Assembly (NCBI RefSeq): GCF_004361815.1
Contig: NZ_SNWA01000002.1
Coordinates: forward strand, 2,170,001 to 2,234,000
Direction of reading: 5' to 3'
DNA: 64,000 nt
From: Paraburkholderia sp. BL10I2N1
GTDB taxonomy: Bacteria; Pseudomonadota; Gammaproteobacteria; Burkholderiales; Burkholderiaceae
The translations under genes and the position numbers were made by a program. The notes below the pieces were generated by a model. That model did not search any database. It saw nothing but the letters and a program-made list of their open reading frames with translations, and was not told the origin of the DNA. Below, one piece after another: positions 9,764 to 18,472 of the stretch; position 1 is the stretch's first letter; every line of letters begins with the position of its first letter.

Positions 9764-10501
9764 ATGGGCTCAAAACTTGTCACCGACGTTTTCCATCACT
9801 CGGCCAACCGGGCGGGTCGCGACTTTATCGTTGGCGATCTTCATGGCTGCGTCGATGCGTTGCGCTATCTGCTGCACGAAGTCGAATTCGATCCGGCGCG
9901 TGACCGTCTGTTCTCAGTGGGCGACCTGGTCGACCGTGGCGCGCAGTCCGAGGAGGCGCTCGCGCTGCTCGACAGGCCATGGTTCCATGCGGTGCTCGGC
10001 AATCACGAGGACACACTGATTGCGGTCGCCGAAGGCCGCTTGCGGCGGCAGTGGTGGTATGGAATCGGCGGCTCGTGGGCTGCAGCGCTCCCTGACGAAC
10101 GGTTGCGGCACTACGCGGAGAAATTGCGCACGTTGCCGCTCGCGCGGGTGGTCGGCAGTGGTACTGAGCGCTTCAATGTTCTGCACGCGGAGTTCTTCGG
10201 CTCCGATGCCGATCTCGATGCAGGTGTCTTTTCCGACGACGCTCGCCAGAAGCTGTTGTGGGGCCGCGAACTTGCGATCGGCAATGGCGACCCCGAGCGG
10301 CAGCGTGGGCTTTCGCTCACCTATTGCGGTCACACGCCGATGTGCGAATTGCAGCAGATCGGCTCGCAGGTGTTCATCGACACCGGTGCGTTCGGGCCGG
10401 GCGGCAAGCTGACCGTCGTCGAAGCGCGCAGGTCCCGTCGCTGGCAGGTGACGGTCGATGCCGCGCGTGCCGAAGGCGCGGCTGCGCTGGCGCTGCCTTG
10501 A
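9764..10501 (+). CDS. PrpA/PP1-type metallophosphoesterase
   Basis: A calcineurin-fold phosphatase of the small bacterial serine/threonine phosphatase group. With the start at 9764 it has 245 residues and shows GDLHG (Asp25, His27), GDLVDRG (Asp54), GNHE (Asn80, His81) and YCGHTPM, which together bind two metal ions. An open frame extends 26 codons further upstream, but that part has no family resemblance and Met at 9764 matches the usual N-terminal length. Substrates could be phosphoproteins or Ap4A-like nucleotides. It stands alone between the dehydrogenase operon and a convergent toxin-antitoxin pair. Confidence 0.85.
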   Translation: MGSKLVTDVFHHSANRAGRDFIVGDLHGCVDALRYLLHEVEFDPARDRLFSVGDLVDRGAQSEEALALLDRPWFHAVLGNHEDTLIAVAEGRLRRQWWYGIGGSWAAALPDERLRHYAEKLRTLPLARVVGSGTERFNVLHAEFFGSDADLDAGVFSDDARQKLLWGRELAIGNGDPERQRGLSLTYCGHTPMCELQQIGSQVFIDTGAFGPGGKLTVVEARRSRRWQVTVDAARAEGAAALALP

Positions 10502-10537
10502 CCTGTTCCGTCCCGTCGGTTGTGCGAAAGGCGGCGT

Positions 10538-11239
10538 TCAGCCGACCTGATTCAGTTCGAAGACAATGTCGACGGCGCTGCCGTTCCAGTTGTATTCCAG
10601 ATACGCCGCATGATGGCAGTCGCGCAGCAGCGTCGTCCTGAACGCAGCGAGACACTCGCCTTCCTTATCTCGTACCGACGGATACACGATGCCCGCTACG
10701 CCCGCCGTTCGCGCCGCGCGGCCGAGCGACTGCCCGGCGACGTAGTCTTCGGGCGACAGCACCGCAGGATCGAGCGACGGGTCGTCGCGTAGATCGGCCA
10801 CTTCCCCGCGTGCGATCACCGTGTACAGACGCATCTGTTGCCGCAGCGGCGGTTCGTGCGTGGCCGCGAGGAAGTTGCCCGTGTGATAGCGCGTTTCGGC
10901 AATCGCCGTCGCGCGCGACCGGGCGCAATAGAACACCCCATACGTGCCGTCGGAAAAGCGGCTGCCGAGCGGATTCAGATGCGTGAACGCCGCCATGATG
11001 GGCCCCCAGCCGGGGCCGAAGCGTCGCTCTTCGGGCGGCACGAGATCCAGTTCGCCGACTTCGGTGCGCAGCCGGTCGTTGGTCATTGCTTCGAGCGCAT
11101 AGAGCGCCTCGAAATCGTCCGGCGATGCGACGCGGTCGAACAGGTTCACAGCCGGAAAACGTGTGGGAATCACCCGATACGCGGGCGACCAGTCGAGCGG
11201 CGCGGCGCGCCAGCGGGCCTGCCAGTGCGGAGAAGTCAC
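10538..11239 (-). CDS. RES-domain toxin (NAD-degrading type)
   Basis: Toxin of a Xre-RES (ParT/MbcT-like) type II pair; characterised relatives deplete NAD+ or ADP-ribosylate targets. The 233 residues show the RES core: SRFSDGTYGVFYCARS with Arg94, ATAIAETRYH with Glu115 and IVYPSVR with Ser188, the Arg-Glu-Ser set that names the family. The start codon is GTG at 11239 and overlaps the antitoxin stop by four bases (GTGA), the usual antitoxin-first coupling. Nothing in the sequence suggests inactivation. Confidence 0.92.
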   Translation of the reverse strand: MTSPHWQARWRAAPLDWSPAYRVIPTRFPAVNLFDRVASPDDFEALYALEAMTNDRLRTEVGELDLVPPEERRFGPGWGPIMAAFTHLNPLGSRFSDGTYGVFYCARSRATAIAETRYHTGNFLAATHEPPLRQQMRLYTVIARGEVADLRDDPSLDPAVLSPEDYVAGQSLGRAARTAGVAGIVYPSVRDKEGECLAAFRTTLLRDCHHAAYLEYNWNGSAVDIVFELNQVG

Positions 11240-11673
11240 GCCCAGCCGCCTCGCATTGCGTCGAGATACTGGCGCACGGCCACGAGATCGCTGATATTGC
11301 CCGCCAGCATGCGGTCGAGCGCGCGCCGGCCGCCGAACGGCGGCGCGCTATTCGGGCGCTTGATCCAGGTATCGGCTGCGGACGGCTGCGGCAGCAGGAT
11401 TTGCAGCGCCTTGTAGATACCCAGCAGCAGCGACAGGCGTTCGAGCGTGTCGCGGCCAAGCCGCGCGGTCTGCGGTTCGGCTTTCCATTTGAAGAAGGTG
11501 GAGCGGCCGGGCGACCCTAGCAGGACGATCTGCTCGTCGGCGCTCAGATCCCAGTCGCGGGCGATCTTGAAGAATGCGCGCAGGCCGGCCGCCGACATTT
11601 CGGTCAGCGACGGCTCTCCAGCGGGTCGTGGTAGCGGTCGCTCGTTGGGAAGGACGCGGGCGGCATTGGACAT
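11236..11673 (-). CDS. MbcA/ParS/Xre-type antitoxin
   Basis: Antitoxin partner of the RES toxin directly downstream. The 145-residue protein has an N-terminal helix-turn-helix region (about residues 27-70, GLRAFFKIARDW, EQIVLLGSPGRSTFFKW) and the conserved C-terminal toxin-binding domain (LERLSLLLGIYKALQILLP, then WIKRPNSAPPFGGRRALDRMLAG). The tract after it fits the MbcA/ParS C-terminal helix that blocks the NAD pocket of the toxin. It probably represses its own promoter through the repeats at 11678-11747. Confidence 0.92.
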   Translation of the reverse strand: MSNAARVLPNERPLPRPAGEPSLTEMSAAGLRAFFKIARDWDLSADEQIVLLGSPGRSTFFKWKAEPQTARLGRDTLERLSLLLGIYKALQILLPQPSAADTWIKRPNSAPPFGGRRALDRMLAGNISDLVAVRQYLDAMRGGWA

Positions 11674-11750
11674 GGCTTTAGTCCTTAATTGAACTTTAAG
11701 TCAATATTAGTCCATTTATGGATTTATGCAAGGATTAACAGAATCACGTC
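11674..11750 (-). promoter_or_regulatory. Promoter/operator region of the Xre-RES pair
   Basis: This AT-rich patch in GC-rich surroundings holds TTAGTCC twice in direct orientation (11678-11684 and 11707-11713, 29 bases apart) and an inverted near-copy AAGGATTAA around 11740. Spacing near three helical turns suits cooperative antitoxin binding at the module's own promoter. The role is inferred. Confidence 0.45.
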
Positions 11751-11841
11751 CGGGTCTGCGGGGCGGTATTGCACCGGCACGAACCGGACGCAGTGTGCTG
11801 GCCGCGCCCCGGATTGCTGCCTTCCTGTTGCCGGCCCCGGC

Positions 11842-12543
11842 TTAGCGCGGTGCAGCGCCTACTTCGAACGCCAATTCCGTCACGCCGTCCACACCGCCCG
11901 TCACCTTGTCTCCCGGGTGGAGAGCGCCGACGCCAGCGGGTGTACCCGTGAAAATCAGGTCGCCAGGCTTGAGCGCCACCGATTGCGAGACGTAGCTGAT
12001 GACGTCGGCCACCGGCCAGATCATTTCGGTGAGATCGCCTTGCTGACGGACTTCGCCATTGACCGACAACCAGATCCGGCCCGTGCCCGGATGGCCGGTT
12101 TTCTCAACCGGAAGCAGCGGCGTAACCGGACCCGACGCGTCGAAGCCCTTGGCCCAGTCCCACGGACGGCTCTGTTTCTTGGCGACGGCCTGCAGGTCGC
12201 GGCGCGTCAGGTCGACTCCGACTCCGTAACCCCAGACGTAATCCAGCGCCTTGTCAGGCGAAATCGACTGCCCGCCCTTGCCGATTGCGACGACTAGTTC
12301 GATTTCGTGATGCAGGTCCGACGTCAGCGGCGGATAGGGAACCACGCCGCGTGCTGCGACCACCGCGTCAGCGGGCTTGGTGAAGAAGAACGGCGGTTCG
12401 CGGTCTGGGTCCGCGCCCATTTCGCGGGCGTGGTCGGCATAGTTGCGGCCCACGCAGAAGACCCGGCGCACGGGAAAGCGGCTCGACGAGCCGGCGACTT
12501 CGACGGAAGGCTGTTCGGGTTGAGGTACGACGTAAGTAGTCAT
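11842..12543 (-). CDS. Fumarylacetoacetate hydrolase family protein (fumarylpyruvate-hydrolase-like)
   Basis: A C-C bond hydrolase or decarboxylase of the FAH fold, most like fumarylpyruvate hydrolases of gentisate/salicylate breakdown. With start at 12543 it has 233 residues. VFCVGRNYADHAREMG is the conserved entry motif; LHHEIELVVAIGKGG carries the metal-binding Glu residues, and GKGFDASGPVTP-like and LIFTGTPAGVGALHPGD sequences follow. The open frame extends 17 codons upstream but the family start matches MTTYVVP. Neighbours do not include other ring-cleavage genes, so the true substrate is open. Confidence 0.85.
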   Translation of the reverse strand: MTTYVVPQPEQPSVEVAGSSSRFPVRRVFCVGRNYADHAREMGADPDREPPFFFTKPADAVVAARGVVPYPPLTSDLHHEIELVVAIGKGGQSISPDKALDYVWGYGVGVDLTRRDLQAVAKKQSRPWDWAKGFDASGPVTPLLPVEKTGHPGTGRIWLSVNGEVRQQGDLTEMIWPVADVISYVSQSVALKPGDLIFTGTPAGVGALHPGDKVTGGVDGVTELAFEVGAAPR

Positions 12544-12671
12544 CTTCAGGTCTCGATTGGGATGAACGAAGCGTGCTGGCATGCGTGGCGGCAACCGGCA
12601 CGTCGATGAGTCAAAGATAGCAGCCCATCGCCGGCCGACCGGCGAAGGATGTGTGGATTTTCTGGACTGGA

Positions 12672-13682
12672 TTACGCTCGCGCCCGACGTGGCGCTGGCT
12701 TCGCCGGCTGGTCCCGCCTCGCCGGATTTGCCGCATTTGCCGGGTTTGCCGCCGTCGATGGCTGCGCATCGGCCGTCGTATGGTGCGCGCTGCGGTAGTC
12801 GCTCGGCGACATGCCCGTGGTTCGCCGGAAACGGCGGGAAAAATAGGCTTCGTCGCGGAATCCGACCGCCTGGGCGATCTCGCCCACCCGTTTGGTGCTG
12901 TGCGCGAGCAGCGATTGCGCAAGTGCCATTCGCCGGTCGGTGACGAGTTCCGTGAAGGTCCGGCCGGTTTCCTTCTTGATCAGATGCGCGAGATAGTTCG
13001 GCGACAGGAACGCGGCGGCGGCCGCGCTGGTCAGCGAGAGGTCGTCGCTCGCGATCCGCGCGCGAATGTGCCGCATCACGCGGGCCAGCGCGTCGCGCCG
13101 GCCGGTGCGCTGCTTTTCGTTGTCGGCGAGGCGCAGCAGCGGTTCAGCGTGTCGCGCGCAGACGATACCGATCAATTGCAGCAGATAGCCGCGCAGCAGC
13201 GCCGTGGCGCCGAAACCGCGCGCGCCGTCGACTTCGAGCATGCGCGCGAGCAGTTGACGCACTTCGGCCAGATCCGCGTCCGTCAGCACGAAATCGAGGT
13301 ACTCCTGGAAGCGGAACGGTGCGAGTTCGACGGCGCGATGCACGGATACGTCTTCGAGATCGAGTGGATCGTCTTCCAGGTCGGCACGCAGGAACTGCTG
13401 CGAGAAGTTGATGACCATGAAGCGCGATTCCGGCGGATGCGGAATCAGATGCAACCGGTACGGCAGGATAAGGGCGACCGCGCCGCGCGGAAAAGGGCGC
13501 GTCGCGCCGCCGATCCGTTGCACCGTGTCGCCGCCAAGGTTGATCTGGATCTGGAAGTAGTCGTGACGGTGCGGCTCGGTGATCGCTGGTCGCGTCGTCT
13601 GATCGCGGATGTAGAAATCGAGGCGGTCGCTGCGTTCGGGCATCCCGTAGGTACGGGTCGGTTCACTGGCTGCCGGGTGCAT
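12672..13682 (-). CDS. AraC-family transcriptional regulator
   Basis: Cytoplasmic DNA-binding regulator, 336 residues from Met at 13682. The N-terminal half is a cupin sensor (EPHRHDYFQIQINLGG, PYRLHLIPHPPES) and the C-terminal third has the two AraC helix-turn-helix units (LSLTSAAAAAFLSPNYLAHLIKKETG, then VGEIAQAVGFRDEAYFSRRFRRTTGMSPSDYR). The last 30 residues are an Ala/Pro/Asn-rich tail. A longer frame up to 13850 exists, but its extra 56 residues look like intergenic sequence and overlap the promoter of the next gene. Ligand and targets are unknown. Confidence 0.88.
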   Translation of the reverse strand: MHPAASEPTRTYGMPERSDRLDFYIRDQTTRPAITEPHRHDYFQIQINLGGDTVQRIGGATRPFPRGAVALILPYRLHLIPHPPESRFMVINFSQQFLRADLEDDPLDLEDVSVHRAVELAPFRFQEYLDFVLTDADLAEVRQLLARMLEVDGARGFGATALLRGYLLQLIGIVCARHAEPLLRLADNEKQRTGRRDALARVMRHIRARIASDDLSLTSAAAAAFLSPNYLAHLIKKETGRTFTELVTDRRMALAQSLLAHSTKRVGEIAQAVGFRDEAYFSRRFRRTTGMSPSDYRSAHHTTADAQPSTAANPANAANPARRDQPAKPAPRRARA

Positions 13683-13830
13683 GGCTGGTCGGGAGGGACG
13701 GTTCAGACGCCATGGTACATGCGCGCGGGCTTTTTCGACGGGGCAGGCCCGCGGCCGTGGCTGGCGGGTGTGACGCCATTCTGACGAGATTCGAGCTTGA
13801 TGAGTTGTCCGTTTCAATTTCCCCCGTGGG

Positions 13831-13836
13831 TATAAT
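13831..13836 (+). promoter_or_regulatory. Consensus -10 box TATAAT
   Basis: An exact TATAAT at 13831-13836 lies 33 bases before the start of the secreted-protein gene at 13869. A possible -35 TTGTCC at 13805 is 20 bases upstream of it, longer than ideal. Confidence 0.6.
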
Positions 13837-13868
13837 CGCGCCCCCGACATTCAATCGAAGATCAGGAG

Positions 13869-14309
13869 ATGGGTGTGCGAGCAGTCATGGTAGCAGTGGC
13901 CGTCGGCTTGTTTTCCAGTGCGGCGATGGCGGCGGGCCAGTACGTCGAAGTCTGGAATCCGCCCGAAACCAGCCAGCATTCGAACGTGAAGAAGCGCAAG
14001 CCGGCCGTGAAGGCGCCGAAGCATGCGGTCACGCAAACGCGGAGGCAGTTGGCGCAGTGCGAGGCAGGCGGGGTGCACAAAACGCTCAAGGTTTCATCGA
14101 AACCGACACCAGAAAAGCCCAAACCGCGGGTTTCTGTCGTGATGGTGCCGTCGAAAGATGCACAGCAACGTCAGCCGAAAGCTCAAGGCCTGCCAACGAA
14201 AAGCAGCCGCCCGCAAGCGACGACAAAGGTCGCCGACACATCGGGCTCCGCCAGCGGCAGGACGACACCTTCCGCGTCCGGCCGCGATTTGCCGCCGATC
14301 CTGCGCTGA
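13869..14309 (+). CDS. Small secreted basic protein, function unknown
   Basis: I do not recognise a family. The 146-residue product begins with a clear signal peptide (MGVRAVMVAVAVGLFSSAAMA, cleavage near AMA-AG at about residue 22). The mature part is rich in Lys, Pro, Gln, Ser and Thr with little predicted fold (KKRKPAVKAPKHAV, KPTPEKPKPR), ending in a low-complexity tail. A single Cys at about residue 64 cannot form an internal disulphide. It is probably a periplasmic or envelope-associated disordered protein. It sits alone between two regulators and has its own consensus -10 box. Confidence 0.65.
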   Translation: MGVRAVMVAVAVGLFSSAAMAAGQYVEVWNPPETSQHSNVKKRKPAVKAPKHAVTQTRRQLAQCEAGGVHKTLKVSSKPTPEKPKPRVSVVMVPSKDAQQRQPKAQGLPTKSSRPQATTKVADTSGSASGRTTPSASGRDLPPILR

Positions 14310-14356
14310 CGCCGGCCAGCGCCGCGCGTCCCGGTTCGACGATCCGCGCCGACGGC

Positions 14357-15208
14357 TCAGGCGCTTTCCAGGCCGTTCACCACCAGCTTCAACGTCTCCA
14401 GCGAGCGCGCGTCGCGCACTCGCGAATGCAGCGTCACACGGGATGCGGGCAATGCAGGCAATCCAAGCCTTGCGCCGACGTCGACCAATCCGCGCGGCGC
14501 CACCCGCCGCGCCAGCGGTGAAACCGCAATTCCCGCCGCTGCTGCAGCGCCGACGGCGGCCACACCGCCACCGATAAACGCTTCGTTCCACGCGATACCG
14601 GCTTCATTCAGCGCCCGCAGCGCCGCCGCGCGAACGGCGCAGGGCGGGGCGAGCAGCGCGAGCGGCAACGGTTCGTTCGGGCGCGGCAGCCAGTCAGGCG
14701 TGGCCAGCCACGCGATCGGTTCGGTGAAAAGCGCCTCTCCGTCGCCGCGCGAGGTTTCTTCTGGCTCGTTGCGGATAATCACGGCGTCGAGCCGCCGCTC
14801 GTCGAATTGCTCCAGCAAGGCCGCCGACATGCCAAGATGCAACTCGAGTACCAGCGCGGGATCGTATGCCTTTAGTCTCGCGAGCAGGTCGGGCAGGTTC
14901 GGTCCAGCCACATGCTCGCTCAGGCCCAACGCCAGCCGCCGATTTCCGACCGACAGCGAGCCCAGCGCCCGCTCATGGGCGCTCAGTAGATCGCGTGCGG
15001 CCTTGAGGAATGCCTGACCCTCGCTGGACAGGCGCACCAGCCGGGGCGTGCGCTCAAGAAGCTGTTTGCCGAGATGCACTTCCAGCCGTTTCAGCTTGAG
15101 GCTGACGGCGGATTGGGTGGTATCGAGCGCGTCGGCGGCGCGAGTGAAGCTGCTCAGGTCGGCCACCAGCACGAACGCCCGTACAGCATCGAGGTCGAGA
15201 ACCTTCAT
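14357..15208 (-). CDS. LysR-family regulator
   Basis: A 283-residue LysR-type regulator. The N-terminal helix-turn-helix is plain (DAVRAFVLVADLSSFTRAADALDTTQSAVSL begins at residue 6), followed by the linker helix and a ligand-binding domain. Met at 15208 (MKVLDLDAV) is the usual LysR start; the open frame continues 14 codons further but would add an unusual N-terminus. It is transcribed divergently from the tautomerase gene, 97 bases away, and by LysR custom may control it. Confidence 0.88.
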   Translation of the reverse strand: MKVLDLDAVRAFVLVADLSSFTRAADALDTTQSAVSLKLKRLEVHLGKQLLERTPRLVRLSSEGQAFLKAARDLLSAHERALGSLSVGNRRLALGLSEHVAGPNLPDLLARLKAYDPALVLELHLGMSAALLEQFDERRLDAVIIRNEPEETSRGDGEALFTEPIAWLATPDWLPRPNEPLPLALLAPPCAVRAAALRALNEAGIAWNEAFIGGGVAAVGAAAAAGIAVSPLARRVAPRGLVDVGARLGLPALPASRVTLHSRVRDARSLETLKLVVNGLESA

Positions 15209-15305
15209 TTCAGTTGAAAATGAATGATATATCCATTGATATCTATTCATTATTATCCATGGGGTCTATTGTCGCTACATAAACTTTTCCTGATGGAGCT
15301 TTTTT

Positions 15306-15689
15306 ATGCCGCTCACCCGAATCGCACTCCGTACCGGCAAGCCGGCCGAATACCGCAAGGCGCTGACGCAAGGCATCCAGCGCGCACTGATCGACACATG
15401 CAACGTGCCGGCGGACGACATTTTCATGCTCATCAACGAGCACGACGAAGCTAACTTCGTATTCGACCGGCAGTACCTCGGCGTCCATCGCAGCGACGAC
15501 CTGGTGGTCATCCAGATCACGTTCAACAACACGCGCACGGTCGAGCAGAAGAAGGCGCTTTACAGGCAGGTGGCCGATAACCTTGCCGAAAGCCCCGGTT
15601 TGCGTCGAGAGGATGTGTTCATCAATCTTGTTGAGGTGCTGAAAGAGAATTGGTCGTTCGGCAACGGGATCGCGCAGTACGCGCTTTGA
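15306..15689 (+). CDS. Tautomerase-superfamily protein (MSAD-like)
   Basis: The 127-residue protein starts Met-Pro, so removal of Met exposes the N-terminal Pro that acts as catalytic base or acid in the 4-oxalocrotonate tautomerase superfamily. Length about twice that of the 60-residue tautomerases and the sequence (PLTRIALRTGKPAEYR, ADDIFMLINEHDEANFVFD, REDVFINLVEVLKENWSFG) resemble malonate-semialdehyde-decarboxylase-like members, which fuse two beta-alpha-beta units. Physiological substrate unknown. Divergent from a LysR gene that probably regulates it. Confidence 0.85.
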   Translation: MPLTRIALRTGKPAEYRKALTQGIQRALIDTCNVPADDIFMLINEHDEANFVFDRQYLGVHRSDDLVVIQITFNNTRTVEQKKALYRQVADNLAESPGLRREDVFINLVEVLKENWSFGNGIAQYAL

Positions 15690-15877
15690 CATCATGCGGT
15701 GACGTGCGCCGCCTGAAAACCGCACAACGAAACGGGCCTGGGTCTTGCGACACCACGGCCCGTATTTCGCTGACGTCTGTTCGAGAACCGCTCAGGCGAG
15801 CATATCGACCACCCCGCCGCCTGCACACAGCGCGACTTTCGAGGCCGCGAGGCCGGCGGCGAAAGCTGCGTTCAGCG

Positions 15878-16519
15878 CTATGGCAGTAAGCCGTTGAGAA
15901 GGCTGGTCTTCGTCGGCGAGACGGTGCAACTGCTGGTGGCGATAGAAAACGTGTTCGGTCCGATGACCGGCGCGGGGCCGCTGTCAGTCCACTGGACGTT
16001 GCAGGAGCCGGGTTGTGCGATTTGCAATGAAGCGTCGCTGTCCGGTTGTTCGACGACATGCGCGAAGGCATTGGCGCGCAGGCTGACCTTTTGCGCATAC
16101 GCCTTCGAGCCGCCGTAGTTTTTCAGCGCCGCGTTCACATCGCCGCCTGCAGACCGCACGTAGCCGTACAGGATCGCCGATCCCACTTCGATATTGGTGT
16201 CCGGCTCCGTCAGATCGCTGACGTTTTTCAGGAGCCCCTTGTGAGCACTCGGGACCACCTGCATCAGCCCGGTCGCGCCGTGCGCGCCTTTGGCCTTTTC
16301 CCTGAAACGGGATTCGATGGAAATGATGGCGAGCAAAAGCGCGGGCGGAAGGGAATATTTCGACGCCGCCGACGCGACTGCCACCGAGATCTGCTCAGCC
16401 TTTTCCTTTGCCACGCCGAACTTCTGCGTCAGGTAGGCGGAAATCTGGTCGCTCGTTTCGGCCATCGCGCTTTGCGCGAGGCCCAGCGAAAGCACGATCA
16501 GGCAGAGTAAGCGGCTCAT
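15878..16519 (-). CDS. SLT-type lytic transglycosylase
   Basis: Cleaves peptidoglycan glycan strands in the periplasm. The 213-residue protein has a signal peptide (residues 1-20, LLCLIVLSLGLAQSAMA) and the SLT fold: LLLAIISIESRFREKA with catalytic Glu69, then GATGLMQVVPSAHK and NIEVGSAILYGYV. About 50 residues beyond the SLT domain contain two Cys (SCNVQW, SSCTVS) that may form a disulphide. Small single-domain enzymes like this often serve secretion systems, but no such genes are nearby. Confidence 0.88.
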   Translation of the reverse strand: MSRLLCLIVLSLGLAQSAMAETSDQISAYLTQKFGVAKEKAEQISVAVASAASKYSLPPALLLAIISIESRFREKAKGAHGATGLMQVVPSAHKGLLKNVSDLTEPDTNIEVGSAILYGYVRSAGGDVNAALKNYGGSKAYAQKVSLRANAFAHVVEQPDSDASLQIAQPGSCNVQWTDSGPAPVIGPNTFSIATSSCTVSPTKTSLLNGLLP

Positions 16520-16628
16520 GGTCGGTGGACGCGCGGGGGGAAGCCCGGATTATAGCTGGTGGGTAGATTAATCAGACGAAACCCACCCCCAGCCCACACA
16601 GGCCACCCGCACACGCCAATATTCGCGC

Positions 16629-18107
16629 CTAACTCCCCCCAAAATACACGTCGTCCCGCGATGTCGAATCCAGCGGAGCTGGCGACACCTTCGGCGCCTG
16701 CCCGCCCGAAAATGCGTCCGATAGCGACCGCATGATTTGCGCCGCATACGTCCCCGCCTGAACCGCATCACCGCTCATTGGTGGCCCGGGCGGATTCGGC
16801 TGCACAACCGTTTGCAGATGCTGCTCCACCGATACGCCCGGTTGAGTGAGTGGCGCCAATCGGGCCGCGATATCGTGAAACAGGGTCTGCAAGCCGTTCG
16901 GCACGGCATTTTGCGCCGCCTGCAATTCCGCGCCGGTGGTCTGCGGGGCCGTGACGTCCAGTTGCGCCGGCGCACGATCCAGATTCAGGGAATCGTTGAG
17001 CGCCGCGCTCAGATCGGGCGCGGATGCTTCGCGGGCCGACAACGGCGCTTGCAGACCGAAACACGCCCGCACCGTGCGAATGATCGACGTGTGATCGAAC
17101 GGTTGCGGGCCCGTTGAGCGCAGGATCGTTTCCGGCTTCGTGTACGGCGAGATGATCACCGCTGGCACGCGCACGCCGTAGCGGTCGAAGTTGAACACCT
17201 GGCCCGGACGGGGCGTCTCGGGCGGCACGGCGGCGGGCGGCGGAACATGGTCATAGCAGCCACCGTGTTCGTCACAGGTGATGATGAGCATCGTCGACGC
17301 CCAGTTCGGCGAGTTGCGCACCGCGTTGTAGACCAGTGCGACGAGCGCGTCGCCATATGCCACGTTGTGCGGTGGATGCAAGTCGCTTGGCATCTCGAGG
17401 CCCGGAAAATATTGAGGTTCCAGAAAGGAGTATGCAGGCATGTCGGTGGAATTCACGTCGGCGAGGAACTCGCAGAATGGCCGGAAATTCGCGAAGTAAG
17501 GCCATAGCCGCTGCAGCAACGCCGCCTGGGAGAAATCGTGGAAATAGATGCGCCATTCATGCGTGGGCGCCAGTTCGTTGAAGATGGTCTGCATCGGGAA
17601 CGGGAAGCCGGCCTTGTCGTTGTTTTCGTAGCCGTTCGCCGTACCGGCGTGTACGAAGAAGCGATTCGGCCAGGTCTGGCATGGCGCAGACGCGAACCAC
17701 ATATCGGACACCGCGTAGCTCTTCGCGAGTTGCGTCAGCGCGGGCAGTTCCTCTGGGCTGAAGCAATGCATGATGTCGCGCGCATTGCCGCCGTGCTGGA
17801 CGTAATTCGCGGTGAAGCCGTTCATCGGCGGAACACCGTTTGCGGGACCATTGCCGAACAGCTGCTGCGTGATGTCGACGAAGAGTTCGCCAGGATCAGG
17901 CGTGGGCAGCGTGGCGGCGGAGGCGCTGCCAGGGTCGGTCCATGGCGGAATCGGCGTGCCGTCCGGTCCGGGATTGCCCGGGTTTTGTGCACTCGCGAGG
18001 CCATTGAAGTCGCGGCCATCGGTGTACAGGTGGCCGAACACGTTGTCGAAAGAACGGTTCTCCAGCATCAGAACAACGACATGCTTGATGTCGGACAGCG
18101 TCGCCAT
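16629..18107 (-). CDS. Phospholipase C / acid phosphatase family phosphoesterase
   Basis: A 492-residue phosphoesterase of the PF04185 family (phospholipase C and AcpA-type acid phosphatases). The N-terminus carries the hallmark VVVLMLENRSFDNVFGHL, where Glu/Asn bind metal; further motifs are QTWPNRFFVHAGTA, LIITCDEHGGCYDHVPPP and FDHTSIIRTV. Met at 18107 is preceded by a strong ribosome site (GAGGAG); an upstream extension in the same frame is not protein-like. I see no signal peptide or Tat motif, which is odd for a family usually exported, so it may act in the cytoplasm or leave by another route. Confidence 0.88.
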   Translation of the reverse strand: MATLSDIKHVVVLMLENRSFDNVFGHLYTDGRDFNGLASAQNPGNPGPDGTPIPPWTDPGSASAATLPTPDPGELFVDITQQLFGNGPANGVPPMNGFTANYVQHGGNARDIMHCFSPEELPALTQLAKSYAVSDMWFASAPCQTWPNRFFVHAGTANGYENNDKAGFPFPMQTIFNELAPTHEWRIYFHDFSQAALLQRLWPYFANFRPFCEFLADVNSTDMPAYSFLEPQYFPGLEMPSDLHPPHNVAYGDALVALVYNAVRNSPNWASTMLIITCDEHGGCYDHVPPPAAVPPETPRPGQVFNFDRYGVRVPAVIISPYTKPETILRSTGPQPFDHTSIIRTVRACFGLQAPLSAREASAPDLSAALNDSLNLDRAPAQLDVTAPQTTGAELQAAQNAVPNGLQTLFHDIAARLAPLTQPGVSVEQHLQTVVQPNPPGPPMSGDAVQAGTYAAQIMRSLSDAFSGGQAPKVSPAPLDSTSRDDVYFGGS

Positions 18108-18472
18108 CGCGAACTCCTCGGTAGGGCGCCGGGACGTGCAAAACGCCTCGCCCGGCGTAGATCTTCTGAAAAGGCGGCTGCTATTGCCGGCATAGCCACA
18201 TACACCCATGGACGCCGCCATACAGAAAGGGACGATTCCATGGTCCGGAAATTGAAGCCCGCAATCGTGTGCCGCCGTGCGTCCGTGGTCGATGAACGCG
18301 TTTCGCTGGCAAGCCATCAGAACATAGGACACCCGGCAGCAAGAGGCAAACAGACCATCTGTCCCCCGAGAGAAGTTGCTTGTCACGTGTGGCCGTGTAC
18401 CATGAAAAAGTACATCCGCCGATTCGGCGGGCGCGCTGCACCGGTTGACCGCGTGCTTTTATCGGAGCGCAT
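18108..18472. other. Divergent promoter region
   Basis: These 365 bases separate the phosphoesterase and the CYTH/CHAD gene, which diverge. I see no gene. A small GC hairpin (CCGCC, GATT, CGGCGG at 18416-18430) precedes the CHAD gene, and the GAGGAG ribosome site of the phosphoesterase is at its left edge. Confidence 0.5.
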
